Shown here: one piece after another, positions 1 through 7,759 of the stretch | How the letters are laid out: the number at the start of each line of letters is the position of its first letter | How positions within the stretch are numbered: the first letter of the stretch is position 1 | Assembly (NCBI GenBank): GCA_021741795.1 | Contig: JAIOXC010000040.1 | Coordinates: forward strand, 1-11,422 | Direction of reading: 5' to 3' | DNA length: 11,422 nt | From: Ilumatobacteraceae bacterium | GTDB taxonomy: Bacteria > Actinomycetota > Acidimicrobiia > Acidimicrobiales > Ilumatobacteraceae | Translations under genes and position numbers: made by a program | Notes under the pieces: model-generated | Seen by the model: only the letters and a program-made list of their open reading frames with translations | Databases searched by the model: none | What the model was told of the DNA's origin: nothing

Positions 1-346
1 CCATCGTGTCGCCAGTAACGCGCGCGCATTTGACGAATGGTCGGTCAGGACGAAATCCTTGCTGATCCATGTCCCAGATAATGCGGCGGTGCACAGGCTT
101 GAGGCCGTCGCGCACATCGGGCAGTGCGCGCGACATGATGACCGACATCGCGTAATCCAGGAACGAGCGTTCCATTTCGTCTTGCAACTGCACTGGTTGC
201 ACCGAGTCCGGATTGGCAAACAGGTTTTCTTGACCTGCTGGTGGTTTAACTGGTGGTGAGCCCGCTGCTGTTGCCGCAGAAGGCTTCTTGGCCACTCTCT
301 TTGTAATTTTGTTGGTTGATTTGCTAGCTGGTTTTTTGCTGGCCAT
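1..346 (-). CDS. gyrA: DNA gyrase subunit A, N-terminal part (runs off left edge)
   Basis: GyrA is the breakage-reunion subunit of DNA gyrase, which adds negative supercoils using ATP hydrolysed by GyrB. Only the first 115 residues are visible. The family block begins near residue 57 (EMERSFLDYAMSVI) and continues with SRALPDVRDGLKPVHRR (72-88) and CARVTGDTM (107-115), the start of the quinolone-resistance region; the catalytic tyrosine lies outside the window. The ATG at 346 is preceded by AAGGA at about 9 nt. Another ATG four bases upstream (350) is out of frame and stops quickly. Residues 1-38 form a Lys/Ala/Pro/Ser-rich tail that most GyrA proteins lack. The gene lies 32 nt downstream of gyrB and is probably co-transcribed with it. 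A topoisomerase IV ParC is the alternative, but the gyrB neighbour argues for GyrA. Confidence 0.95.
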   Translation of the reverse strand, partial: MASKKPASKSTNKITKRVAKKPSAATAAGSPPVKPPAGQENLFANPDSVQPVQLQDEMERSFLDYAMSVIMSRALPDVRDGLKPVHRRIIWDMDQQGFRPDRPFVKCARVTGDTM

Positions 347-378
347 ACATCAGTTTCCTTCGTCGTAGCTTGCGCGAA

Positions 379-2346
<1,968 letters not shown>

Positions 2347-2426
2347 TATTGACCCCGAAAAGTTGGGCCCCGAAGGGAATTTTTAGACGAATAAAGCGAC
2401 ATAAATAACACAGTGAAGTCTACCAA

Positions 2427-2762
2427 TTACCTGTTGCGGGGATTGCGTTTTACTCGCACTTCAATGGCAGTAATTGTGCTTGTTGTCGCAGCGTTTAATT
2501 TCTCAATAAGTTGCGGTTCTAAAAACCTCATTTGAGTCGCCCACGACGGATCGTCAATTTCGACGATGAGCCGACCTCGCTCAAGTTTGATTGGTGTGAC
2601 ATGTTGGGCAACTTGCTCACCAACAATTTTTGGCCACTCGGCAAAAACTCCTGTGATCGCGGTTGCTGATTCGGCACCAAGTCGGTCGAGTAGTGCGTCG
2701 AGTGCACCCGCCAGCGAACTGCTCGTGTTGTTGGTTAAAAAATCTTTCTCGTTTTCGCTCAT
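2427..2762 (-). CDS. dciA: DUF721 / DciA family protein, helicase-loading factor
   Basis: DciA proteins (DUF721) are the ancestral bacterial loaders or operators of the replicative helicase DnaB. In mycobacteria the gene sits between recF and gyrB, as here. The 111-residue product shows the family core: WPKIVGEQVAQHV (43-55), then a strand pair TPIKLERGRLIVEIDD (56-71), then PSWATQMRFLEPQLIEKLN (72-90). W43 and W74 are the typical aromatic positions. The first 35 residues look unstructured. At 111 residues it is shorter than the mycobacterial protein. I chose the ATG at 2762, 16 nt after the recF stop, with GAGAG about 8 nt upstream. A TTG at 2807 would add 15 residues and overlap recF but has no ribosome site. 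Function is inferred from family and position. Confidence 0.88.
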   Translation of the reverse strand: MSENEKDFLTNNTSSSLAGALDALLDRLGAESATAITGVFAEWPKIVGEQVAQHVTPIKLERGRLIVEIDDPSWATQMRFLEPQLIEKLNAATTSTITAIEVRVKRNPRNR

Positions 2763-2778
2763 GTTTTCGCTCTCGTCG

Positions 2779-3870
2779 TCAGTCTTCACGGATGGTTCCA
2801 CCAGCAATGTGTACAGAAAAGTCCGGATGTGCAGTTTTGGGCAAAACCCCCGCAGACGTAATCAGCACTTGGCCTAGCGGGAAATGCCGAAGGAGGGCGG
2901 CGCTGCGATGTGGGTCTAATTCGGATAAAACGTCGTCGAGAATCAGCACTGGCGGGCTGCCAATTTCGGTGGTGATGAGGCGATGCACGGCCAACCGAAG
3001 TGCAAGCGCAAGTGTTCGTTGTTCGCCTTGTGATGCATGTGTGCGCGCGGGCAAACCATTGATTGACAACTCGATGTCGTCGCGGTGTGGGCCAACAGTG
3101 CTCGACCCTCGCCTCACATCATCATTGCGACAATCACTTAAACAACGAGCGAGACCTTGTGTTCGCCATTCGGGTGCGTACACCATGCCAATGGGGGTTT
3201 GGTCTTTGTTGAGTTCGGCAAGCTCTACATACGCCTCTTGTACTTGCGGCAACAACATCTCAAGCATTTGCGCACGAACGTCACCGAGTTGTGTTCCGTG
3301 CGTCGCCAACTTTTCGTCCCACACATCGAGTGTTGGTGCGATGTCGGGCGAGAGTCGCCCGCCTGACTGCTTGAGCAACGCGTTGCGCTGTTTGAGCACA
3401 CGTTCCACTTCGCTGCATAACGCATCGTGTTTTGGCCACAATGCCACCAGTGCGTCGTCCAAAAAATTTCTGCGTACCGACGGTGCGTCCTGCACAAGAT
3501 TGAGATCTTGGGGGGAAAACACCGTGGTTCGTACAACCCCCAATAAATCACGCGATTTAGCCAACTTTTGCTTATTTACCAACACTTTGTTGCGACCTGT
3601 TCGGGTGAGCTCGGCCTCGATCAACACCTCACGCCCATCCACGTGAGTAATGGTCGCCCTAATCACCGCGGTATCGGCGCCGATTCGAATCATTGCCTCG
3701 GTGGGCACTCCCCTAAAACTTTTTAGTGTTGCCAAATACGACAACGCCTCAACCAAATTTGTTTTGCCCTGTCCATTGTCGCCGATGACCGCCGTAACGC
3801 CATCGGTCAACGTGATTTGTGCCGACACATAATTACGAAAGTCGGTGAGTTCCAGGTGTTGAATTATCAC
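2779..3870 (-). CDS. recF: RecF, DNA gap-repair and replication-fork ATPase
   Basis: RecF is an SMC/ABC-like ATPase that, with RecO and RecR, helps load RecA at single-strand gaps and stalled forks. The 363-residue length is normal. Visible motifs are the N-terminus MIIQHLELTDFRNY, Walker A GDNGQGKT (30-37), GPHRDD (260-265), the ABC signature ASQGEQRT (279-286), Walker B VLILDD (308-313) and the D-loop region LSELDPHR (315-322). The start is a GTG at 3870, chosen because it gives the standard RecF N-terminus. No Shine-Dalgarno sequence is visible, so translation probably depends on coupling to dnaN, whose stop lies 23 nt upstream. The stop is 16 nt before the dciA ATG. Confidence 0.97.
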   Translation of the reverse strand: MIIQHLELTDFRNYVSAQITLTDGVTAVIGDNGQGKTNLVEALSYLATLKSFRGVPTEAMIRIGADTAVIRATITHVDGREVLIEAELTRTGRNKVLVNKQKLAKSRDLLGVVRTTVFSPQDLNLVQDAPSVRRNFLDDALVALWPKHDALCSEVERVLKQRNALLKQSGGRLSPDIAPTLDVWDEKLATHGTQLGDVRAQMLEMLLPQVQEAYVELAELNKDQTPIGMVYAPEWRTQGLARCLSDCRNDDVRRGSSTVGPHRDDIELSINGLPARTHASQGEQRTLALALRLAVHRLITTEIGSPPVLILDDVLSELDPHRSAALLRHFPLGQVLITSAGVLPKTAHPDFSVHIAGGTIRED

Positions 3871-3893
3871 AGGTTGGCAACACTACGGCGTTA

Positions 3894-4991
3894 CTAGTTG
3901 GTGAGGCGTTGTGGCATCACCAAGTACAAATAATCCGGTGCCCCAACTCCGCGCAACACTGCAGGTTTGATTGGGTCAGTTGTTTGAATCGTGATTTCAT
4001 CGCCGGTCACTGCTTCAATGCCAGCAGAGAGATATTCGGGATTGAAACCAACTGTGATGTCAGAACCGACCAGAGTTGCATCGAGTTCTTCAACTGTGTT
4101 GCCAACATCTTGAGTAACAACAATCAATTTGAGCGAAGTTGCCGTCATCTCGAGGCGAACAGGAGTGGTTTCGCGCGCCAAAATTCGGCAACGTCGAATC
4201 GCTTCCAAGAGTGGTTCGCGCGCCGTGGTCAGTGTGTTTGGGTAATTCGGTTGAATGAGTTGGCGATAGTTGGGAAACTCAATTTGCAACAAACTTGTGC
4301 TGAGTGTGGCTTGACCAACAGTAAATGTTGCGCGGTCGCCTGCCAAGCACAACGAGGCTTCTTCGCCACTTGCAAGCAATCGTTGCAGTTCATTGAGGGC
4401 CCGGCTTGGAATAACTACTTTTTCGCCGTGGCCCAAAATGTTGTTGCCAGGTAGATCGCGAACAGCAAGTCGGTATGAGTCGGTTGCAACAAGTCGCAAA
4501 CCCTCAGGTTCGGCTGACATCAACACACCAGTGAGGGCGAGTCTTTGCATGTCGGACGAAGCGGCCCGGACTACTTGTCGCAATGCGTCAGCGAACAGGT
4601 TTGCTGCCAGCGTGACCGGTGGAGCACTGGCCTGCACAATGTTTGGAAAATCGGTTGCCGCAAATGTTGGGACAGTAAATTGAGCGCGGCCGGAACTCAC
4701 ACTGACGGTATCGCCAGTGGTTTCAACGGTGACTTTGCCCTCGGACATCGATCTCACAATGTCGCTCATCAATTTTGCGCTCGCTACAACAACGCCGTCT
4801 TCTTGGCCGCCAACATTCAAAATGAATTGCACCGAGAGATCGTTGTCTGTGCACGACAACAACAACTTGTCGCCGGTGACTTCAATGCGAACTCCTGATA
4901 GTGCTGGCATTGCATTGTTGCGTGTAGATGCAACCCTTGCTGCAGCCCCAAGTGCCTCGGCAAGAACCTCTCGCTCAACTCTGAATTTCAT
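3894..4991 (-). CDS. dnaN: DNA polymerase III beta subunit (sliding clamp)
   Basis: DnaN forms the ring-shaped dimer that holds the replicative polymerase on DNA and docks many repair proteins. The 365-residue product has the three-domain clamp layout. Recognisable blocks are MKFRVEREVLAEAL (1-14), MPALSGVRIEV (28-38), RLALTGVLM (150-158), ATDSYRLAVRDLPG (169-182) and the C-terminal MPQRL (359-363) that lines the hydrophobic client-binding cleft. The ATG at 4991 has a strong AAGGGA ribosome site at 4999-5004, about 7 nt upstream. It is the first gene of the minus-strand cluster downstream of the oriC gap. A weak candidate promoter lies at 5016-5043. Confidence 0.98.
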   Translation of the reverse strand: MKFRVEREVLAEALGAAARVASTRNNAMPALSGVRIEVTGDKLLLSCTDNDLSVQFILNVGGQEDGVVVASAKLMSDIVRSMSEGKVTVETTGDTVSVSSGRAQFTVPTFAATDFPNIVQASAPPVTLAANLFADALRQVVRAASSDMQRLALTGVLMSAEPEGLRLVATDSYRLAVRDLPGNNILGHGEKVVIPSRALNELQRLLASGEEASLCLAGDRATFTVGQATLSTSLLQIEFPNYRQLIQPNYPNTLTTAREPLLEAIRRCRILARETTPVRLEMTATSLKLIVVTQDVGNTVEELDATLVGSDITVGFNPEYLSAGIEAVTGDEITIQTTDPIKPAVLRGVGAPDYLYLVMPQRLTN

Positions 4992-5015
4992 AGCCCACTC
5001 CCTTGCCTCACGTTG

Positions 5016-5043
5016 TTTATCGTTAAATGTGGATGTTTGTAAG
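5016..5043 (-). promoter_or_regulatory. Weak candidate dnaN promoter
   Basis: On the minus strand, CTTACA (5043-5038) and GATAAA (5021-5016) lie 16 nt apart, each matching four of six consensus bases. The DnaA-box-like TGTGGATGT (5028-5036) sits inside the spacer, which would let DnaA influence dnaN transcription. The match is weak and the dnaN operon could also be read from upstream of dnaA. Confidence 0.25.
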
Positions 5044-5049
5044 AAGAAC

Positions 5050-5084
5050 TAATAACAGTAATAAGTCCTGTGGATTGGGGATAA
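5050..5084 (-). other. Candidate origin unwinding element: DnaA boxes plus DnaA-trio repeats
   Basis: On the minus strand the order is TTATCCCCA (5084-5076), CAATCCACA (5077-5069), a short GGAC, then TTA-TTA-CTG-TTA-TTA (5064-5050). The opposite strand, read 3' to 5' away from the boxes, is AAT-AAT-GAC-AAT-AAT. This fits the DnaA-trio rule (3'-[G/A]AT-5' triplets beside DnaA boxes) with the expected polarity in four of five triplets. The two boxes overlap by two bases, so only one may be bound at a time. The function is inferred from pattern alone. Confidence 0.5.
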
Positions 5085-5174
5085 AGGGTGTGTTTCCCAA
5101 TTACACCAACGGTTGCAACCTCACACCCACCCAACCCGCCCGCCACATCTTGCAACTGTGTAGTTAGCGGTGCA

Positions 5175-5197
5175 GTGGACAACCCTTGGTTGTCCAC
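5175..5197. repeat. Perfect 10-bp inverted repeat of two DnaA boxes
   Basis: GTGGACAACC (5175-5184) and GGTTGTCCAC (5188-5197) are exact reverse complements separated by CTT. Each arm contains the core of a mycobacterial-type DnaA box (TTGTCCAC), so the repeat is a pair of facing boxes rather than a transcription terminator; no T-run follows on either strand. Confidence 0.8.
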
Positions 5198-5219
5198 CGT
5201 CTGTGCACCGTCTGTGCAC
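5195..5219. repeat. 11-nt tandem repeat within the DnaA-box array
   Basis: The segment has exact period 11 over 25 nt: ACCGTCTGTGC occurs twice in a row (5196-5206, 5207-5217) with matching flanks. It accounts for the helical spacing of the two middle DnaA-like boxes and suggests that the array grew by local duplication. Confidence 0.75.
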
Positions 5220-5268
5220 ACCGTTTTCCACAAAGGTTGTTGTAGTGAATCAATCATGATTTTGTACG

Positions 5269-6735
5269 TTACGAAGTCTTAAATTTTTGAACGAGTTCGG
5301 TTACTTGATCGAACACTTGCTTGCGCTCGCTCATCATTCGTTGGGTTTTGTCGACTGCGTGGATCACGGTGGTGTGGTCTCGCCCACCAAACAACCGTGC
5401 GATTGCCGGGTAACTGAGCTCGGTAAGTTCACGGAAAACATACATTGCTGTTTGGCGCGCCGAAACCAACGGACGCTGACGACTTTTGCCCTTCATTGCC
5501 TCGACATCAAAACCAAGGTGGTCAGAAATCTCGATCAACAACTGCTCGCCCGTACGAACCTTTGGGGCAGTGCGAGTGAGCAGGTCAACCAGCAGTTTTT
5601 GAGCCAATGAGATATCAACAACTGTTTTGTTGAGGCTGGCGTACGCACCAACACGAATCAATGCACCCTCAAGCTCACGAATGTTAGATGTGACATTGCT
5701 GGCAATGAACTCGAGAACATCGTTGGACACAAAGGTGTTCTCTCGCTCGGCCTTATTGCGCAAGATGGCCAGACGGGTTTCCATATCTGGCGGCTGAATG
5801 TCGGTGATAAGACCCCAACGGAAACGGCCACGCAAACGGTCCTCAAGGGTTGGAATTGCGTCTGGTACGCGGTCGGACGAAATCACAATTTGTTTGTTGG
5901 CTCCGTGCAGCGAGTTAAACGTGTGAAAGAACTCCTCTTGCAGTCCTTCTTTGCCTTCCATGAACTGAATGTCGTCAATGAGCAACACATCAACTTCGCG
6001 GTATCGGCGCTTAAAAGCGGCAATGGTGTTGGAGCGAATGCCGTCGACGTATTCATTCAAAAATGTTTCGGTAGAGACATAGCGAACTTCGTAGTGGGCG
6101 TAGTGCTGGTGCACGTAGTAGCCAATCGCGTGCAACAAGTGTGTCTTGCCCAAACCCGCCGAACCGTAGATAAACAATGGGTTGTAGGAGCGGCCGGGTG
6201 TTTCAGCCACGCGTTGAGCAGCAGCCAAAGCAAACTGATTGGATGCCCCTTTGACGAAAGTTTCGAAGGTGTAGCGCGGATTGAGACCTACCGCTGTGCC
6301 TTTGCCAGTACGGCTTTTGAGGGTTTGGCCAAACGACATAGAGGCTTCGGCATTTTGGGAGTTGCTTGATTGGTCGTTCAATGATTCGTTCAGTTGGACA
6401 GGACTGTCAAGCGATGTCGGCGAGGTATTGAGGCGATGATTCACGTCGCTAGCGGTATTGGTCTGAACATCGATCAAGAGTTGGCGGTCACTCGCACCCA
6501 CCTCGTTGAGGGCATCTCGAACCAACGACATGTAACGAGTCAAAATTCTTTCTCGCACATAGGTGTTTGGAACCTGGAGACGCAAACTCATTTTGTCGTC
6601 GGCAACAGCAACAGCGTCGTTGAATGTAGAGAACCAAACTGCTTCCGAAACCTGGGCGCGTAAAACTTCGGCTGTCGCGCGCCACACATCGTCATGATTG
6701 TCGACGTCTAGTTGGCTCTCAATTTCTTGTTCCAT
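5269..6735 (-). CDS. dnaA: Chromosomal replication initiator protein DnaA
   Basis: DnaA is the AAA+ initiator that binds DnaA boxes and opens oriC. The 488-residue product has all four domains: domain I (about 1-90, including VWFSTFNDA), a Ser/Asn/Thr-rich linker (about 91-150), the AAA+ core with Walker A GSAGLGKTH (191-199), Walker B LLIDDIQF (251-258), the Box VII segment EDRLRGRFRWG (298-308) and sensor II NIRELEGAL (351-359), and the DNA-binding domain IV with SARQTAMYVFRELT (425-438) and the DnaA signature GRDHTTVIHA (451-460). The frame is open upstream to 6936, but the ATG at 6735 gives the normal N-terminus and has GAGAG 4 nt upstream; the upstream stretch covers DnaA boxes and is not protein-like. 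The gene is transcribed toward oriC, as in other bacteria with this layout. Confidence 0.98.
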   Translation of the reverse strand: MEQEIESQLDVDNHDDVWRATAEVLRAQVSEAVWFSTFNDAVAVADDKMSLRLQVPNTYVRERILTRYMSLVRDALNEVGASDRQLLIDVQTNTASDVNHRLNTSPTSLDSPVQLNESLNDQSSNSQNAEASMSFGQTLKSRTGKGTAVGLNPRYTFETFVKGASNQFALAAAQRVAETPGRSYNPLFIYGSAGLGKTHLLHAIGYYVHQHYAHYEVRYVSTETFLNEYVDGIRSNTIAAFKRRYREVDVLLIDDIQFMEGKEGLQEEFFHTFNSLHGANKQIVISSDRVPDAIPTLEDRLRGRFRWGLITDIQPPDMETRLAILRNKAERENTFVSNDVLEFIASNVTSNIRELEGALIRVGAYASLNKTVVDISLAQKLLVDLLTRTAPKVRTGEQLLIEISDHLGFDVEAMKGKSRQRPLVSARQTAMYVFRELTELSYPAIARLFGGRDHTTVIHAVDKTQRMMSERKQVFDQVTELVQKFKTS

Positions 6736-6793
6736 ATCGCTCTCGTTCTGTTTGATTTGTTGCCTAAAACCGTTACCCAATAACCACTTGCCA

Positions 6794-6873
6794 TGATCCA
6801 CAACACTGTCCACAGGGTGTGGATAGCCGCCCCAACATTTCGGTGGGAGAAAGAAGGTAGCAGGTTTTCCACA
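6794..6873. promoter_or_regulatory. Second DnaA-box cluster, upstream of dnaA
   Basis: Four boxes lie in the dnaA-rpmH gap: TGATCCACA (6794-6802), CTGTCCACA (6806-6814), TGTGGATAG (6818-6826, reading CTATCCACA on the minus strand) and TTTTCCACA (6865-6873). Three differ from TTATCCACA by one or two bases; the fourth by one. The second and third face each other across GGG as a near-perfect inverted pair, echoing the pair at 5175-5197. All lie between dnaA and its likely promoter, a placement suited to DnaA autorepression; the last one ends 1 nt before the candidate rpmH -35 element. A role as the second half of a two-part origin is also possible. Confidence 0.8.
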
Positions 6874-6874
6874 G

Positions 6875-6903
6875 GTGAAAAAACTGGCGAGTCCCTGTAG
6901 AGT
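6875..6903 (+). promoter_or_regulatory. Candidate rpmH promoter
   Basis: GTGAAA (6875-6880, four of six matches to TTGACA) and TAGAGT (6898-6903, fits the TAnnnT pattern) are separated by exactly 17 nt. A start near 6910 would give a leader of about 50 nt before the rpmH ATG. The block CTGTAGAGT resembles CTGTAGAAT before parA. Confidence 0.5.
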
Positions 6904-6908
6904 TGGAG

Positions 6909-6936
6909 ACCTTAGCCATCGTCGTTTCGAGGTCAA
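6909..6936 (-). promoter_or_regulatory. Candidate dnaA promoter
   Basis: On the minus strand TTGACC (6936-6931, five of six matches) and TAAGGT (6914-6909, TAnnnT type) are 16 nt apart. Transcription would begin near 6902 and give a leader of about 165 nt that runs through the DnaA boxes at 6794-6873. It lies beside the oppositely directed rpmH promoter. Confidence 0.4.
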
Positions 6937-6951
6937 CTCGGGGCGCTACTC

Positions 6952-6957
6952 AGGAGG
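6952..6957 (+). promoter_or_regulatory. Strong ribosome binding site for rpmH (possibly shared with rnpA)
   Basis: AGGAGG lies 5 nt before the rpmH ATG (6963), the only full-consensus Shine-Dalgarno sequence in the window. It is also 1 nt from a GTG at 6959 that is in frame with rnpA; that spacing is too tight for normal use, which favours rpmH. Confidence 0.85.
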
Positions 6958-6962
6958 GGTGC

Positions 6963-7097
6963 ATGAAACGTACTTTCCAACCAAACAATCGTCGCCGCTC
7001 CAAGAAGCATGGCTTTCGCCATCGCATGAGTACCCGCGCCGGTCGCGCGATTCTGAAGTCTCGCCGGGCAAAGGGTCGCCACCGGCTTTCCGCTTGA
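6963..7097 (+). CDS. rpmH: 50S ribosomal protein L34
   Basis: L34 is a small, very basic protein of the large ribosomal subunit, bound to 23S rRNA. The 44-residue product starts MKRTFQPNNRRRSKKHGFRH and continues with RMSTRAGRAILKSRRAKGRH, matching the family along its full length. The ATG at 6963 follows a consensus AGGAGG. The stop TGA overlaps the likely TTG start of rnpA by two bases. The frame of rnpA is open across this whole gene, so the region may be read in two frames. Confidence 0.98.
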   Translation: MKRTFQPNNRRRSKKHGFRHRMSTRAGRAILKSRRAKGRHRLSA

Positions 7098-7438
7098 TCG
7101 GTCGAATCCGTCACCGGGAAGTCTTTTCCCGTTTGTCCAAAGAGGGAACATATGTTCGCTCGCACGGGTTGTGGTGTTCGTTGTTGCTCGATAGCTCACT
7201 CGAAAATGCCCATATTGGCTATGCCATTGGCCGTCAGGTGGGTGGAGCAGTGGAGCGAAACCGCATAAAACGCCAATTACGAGCCCTTTTTGGGTCCCGT
7301 AGCGGTCAATTACGGCCCGGTTGGTACCTCATTGGAGTAACACCCAAAGCGACTGGTTCTACGTGGGACCAGCTTGGATCCCTTGTGGACCGCCTGATTG
7401 GCCAGATTGAGGCCAAAATCAGCCAGCCAACGCCATGA
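7094..7438 (+). CDS. rnpA: Ribonuclease P protein component
   Basis: RnpA is the protein subunit of RNase P; with the catalytic RNA it removes 5' leaders from pre-tRNAs. From the TTG at 7094 the product has 114 residues, a normal family length. Motifs: RIRHREVFSRLSKEG (4-18), the central strand with IGYAIGRQVGGAVERNRIKRQLRALF (41-66), whose RNRIKRQLR segment is the family signature, then RPGWYLIGVTP (74-84). The TTG gives MIGRIRHREVF, a good family N-terminus, and overlaps the rpmH stop (TTGA), so reinitiation from rpmH is likely; no ribosome site is seen nearby. The frame is open back to 6875, and a GTG at 6959 would give a 159-residue form containing all of rpmH. Its stop overlaps the yidD start as ATGA. 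Confidence 0.92.
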   Translation: MIGRIRHREVFSRLSKEGTYVRSHGLWCSLLLDSSLENAHIGYAIGRQVGGAVERNRIKRQLRALFGSRSGQLRPGWYLIGVTPKATGSTWDQLGSLVDRLIGQIEAKISQPTP

Positions 7439-7752
7439 ATCCAGCCCATACCCATACACGCCCCCAGTTGGCGATGCTCCGCAGCATTCGTTGGTATCAG
7501 TCACTGCAGCCCAATAAGCCCTCCCCTTGTCGGTTTTTCCCATCCTGCTCCGAATATGCCCACGAAGCCATCGAACTGCACGGTTCCACCCAGGGTGGCT
7601 GGCTGATGATCAAGCGATTATTGCGCTGTCGCCCCTTTGGTCCATCAGGGTTTGATCCAGTTCCCCTGAATATCCCCGAGTCAGGCGTCAATTCGGCCGT
7701 TTCACCGCCTACCGTCTCTACTGGCCAAAGTGGCCCCCACGAAAGTTGTTGA
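7435..7752 (+). CDS. yidD: Membrane protein insertion efficiency factor YidD
   Basis: YidD is a small membrane-associated protein that assists YidC/Sec-dependent insertion. The 105-residue product has the full family pattern: IRWYQSLQPNKPSPCRFFPSCSEYAHEAIELHG (18-50, with Cys32 and Cys38), then the GGW segment and RLLRCRPFGPSGFDPVP (61-77). The last 25 residues are Ser/Pro-rich and not conserved. The ATG at 7435 overlaps the rnpA TGA by two bases, so translation is probably coupled. yidC follows after 7 nt. Confidence 0.95.
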   Translation: MNPAHTHTRPQLAMLRSIRWYQSLQPNKPSPCRFFPSCSEYAHEAIELHGSTQGGWLMIKRLLRCRPFGPSGFDPVPLNIPESGVNSAVSPPTVSTGQSGPHESC

Positions 7753-7759
7753 CCCCAAA

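Larger units (their letters stand above)
5174..5232 (+). promoter_or_regulatory. Dense DnaA-box array in oriC
   Basis: Four 9-mers in the same direction start at 5190 (TTGTCCACC), 5201 (CTGTGCACC), 5212 (CTGTGCACA) and 5224 (TTTTCCACA), giving spacings of 11, 11 and 12 nt, close to one helical turn. A fifth box faces the opposite way at 5174-5182 (minus-strand reading TTGTCCACT). The last box is a near-consensus site; the two middle ones have G at position 5 and a C at position 1. Boxes phased this way would put DnaA on one face of the helix, as expected for a filament-seeding array. Confidence 0.75.
4992..5268. other. oriC: Candidate chromosomal replication origin (oriC), dnaA-dnaN intergenic region
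   Basis: This 277-nt noncoding gap between dnaN and dnaA is the standard actinobacterial oriC position. By eye it holds at least nine DnaA-box-like 9-mers. Those on the dnaN side read on the minus strand (5028-5036, 5069-5077, 5076-5084), as does 5174-5182. Those on the dnaA side read on the plus strand (5190-5198, 5201-5209, 5212-5220, 5224-5232); the palindromic TGTGCACA core at 5213-5220 also reads on the minus strand. The dnaN-proximal part (about 5011-5066) is AT-rich and could be the unwinding element. The middle (5096-5160) is C-rich and G-poor on the plus strand and contains a 10-bp palindrome, GGTTGCAACC (5111-5120). No start-to-stop gene fits here. It is more compact than the origins known from Streptomyces and Mycobacterium. 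Confidence 0.85.

Noticed and set aside
2763..2807. TTG start giving a 15-residue longer DciA
   Set aside because: No ribosome site and an overlap with recF, whereas the ATG at 2762 has GAGAG at suitable distance.
2663..3646. 327-codon open frame on the plus strand opposite recF and dciA
   Set aside because: Composition is Ser/Cys/Arg-rich with no domain, and it is antisense to clear RecF motifs.
5175..5197. Transcription terminator in the dnaA-dnaN gap
   Set aside because: The inverted repeat has a strong stem but no T-run on either strand, and its arms are DnaA boxes.
6736..6936. 67-residue N-terminal extension of dnaA
   Set aside because: The stretch covers four DnaA boxes and a likely promoter, begins at TTG without a ribosome site, and the ATG at 6735 gives the normal DnaA domain I start.
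7355..7370. parS-like GGTTCTACGTGGGACC in rnpA
   Set aside because: Four mismatches to the two perfect parS sites in the window and broken symmetry; it is a coding coincidence.
7730..7759. GTG start giving a ten-residue longer YidC
   Set aside because: It would overlap yidD and has no ribosome site; MFELASRLIAQFY from 7760 is the more family-like N-terminus. Not fully excluded.
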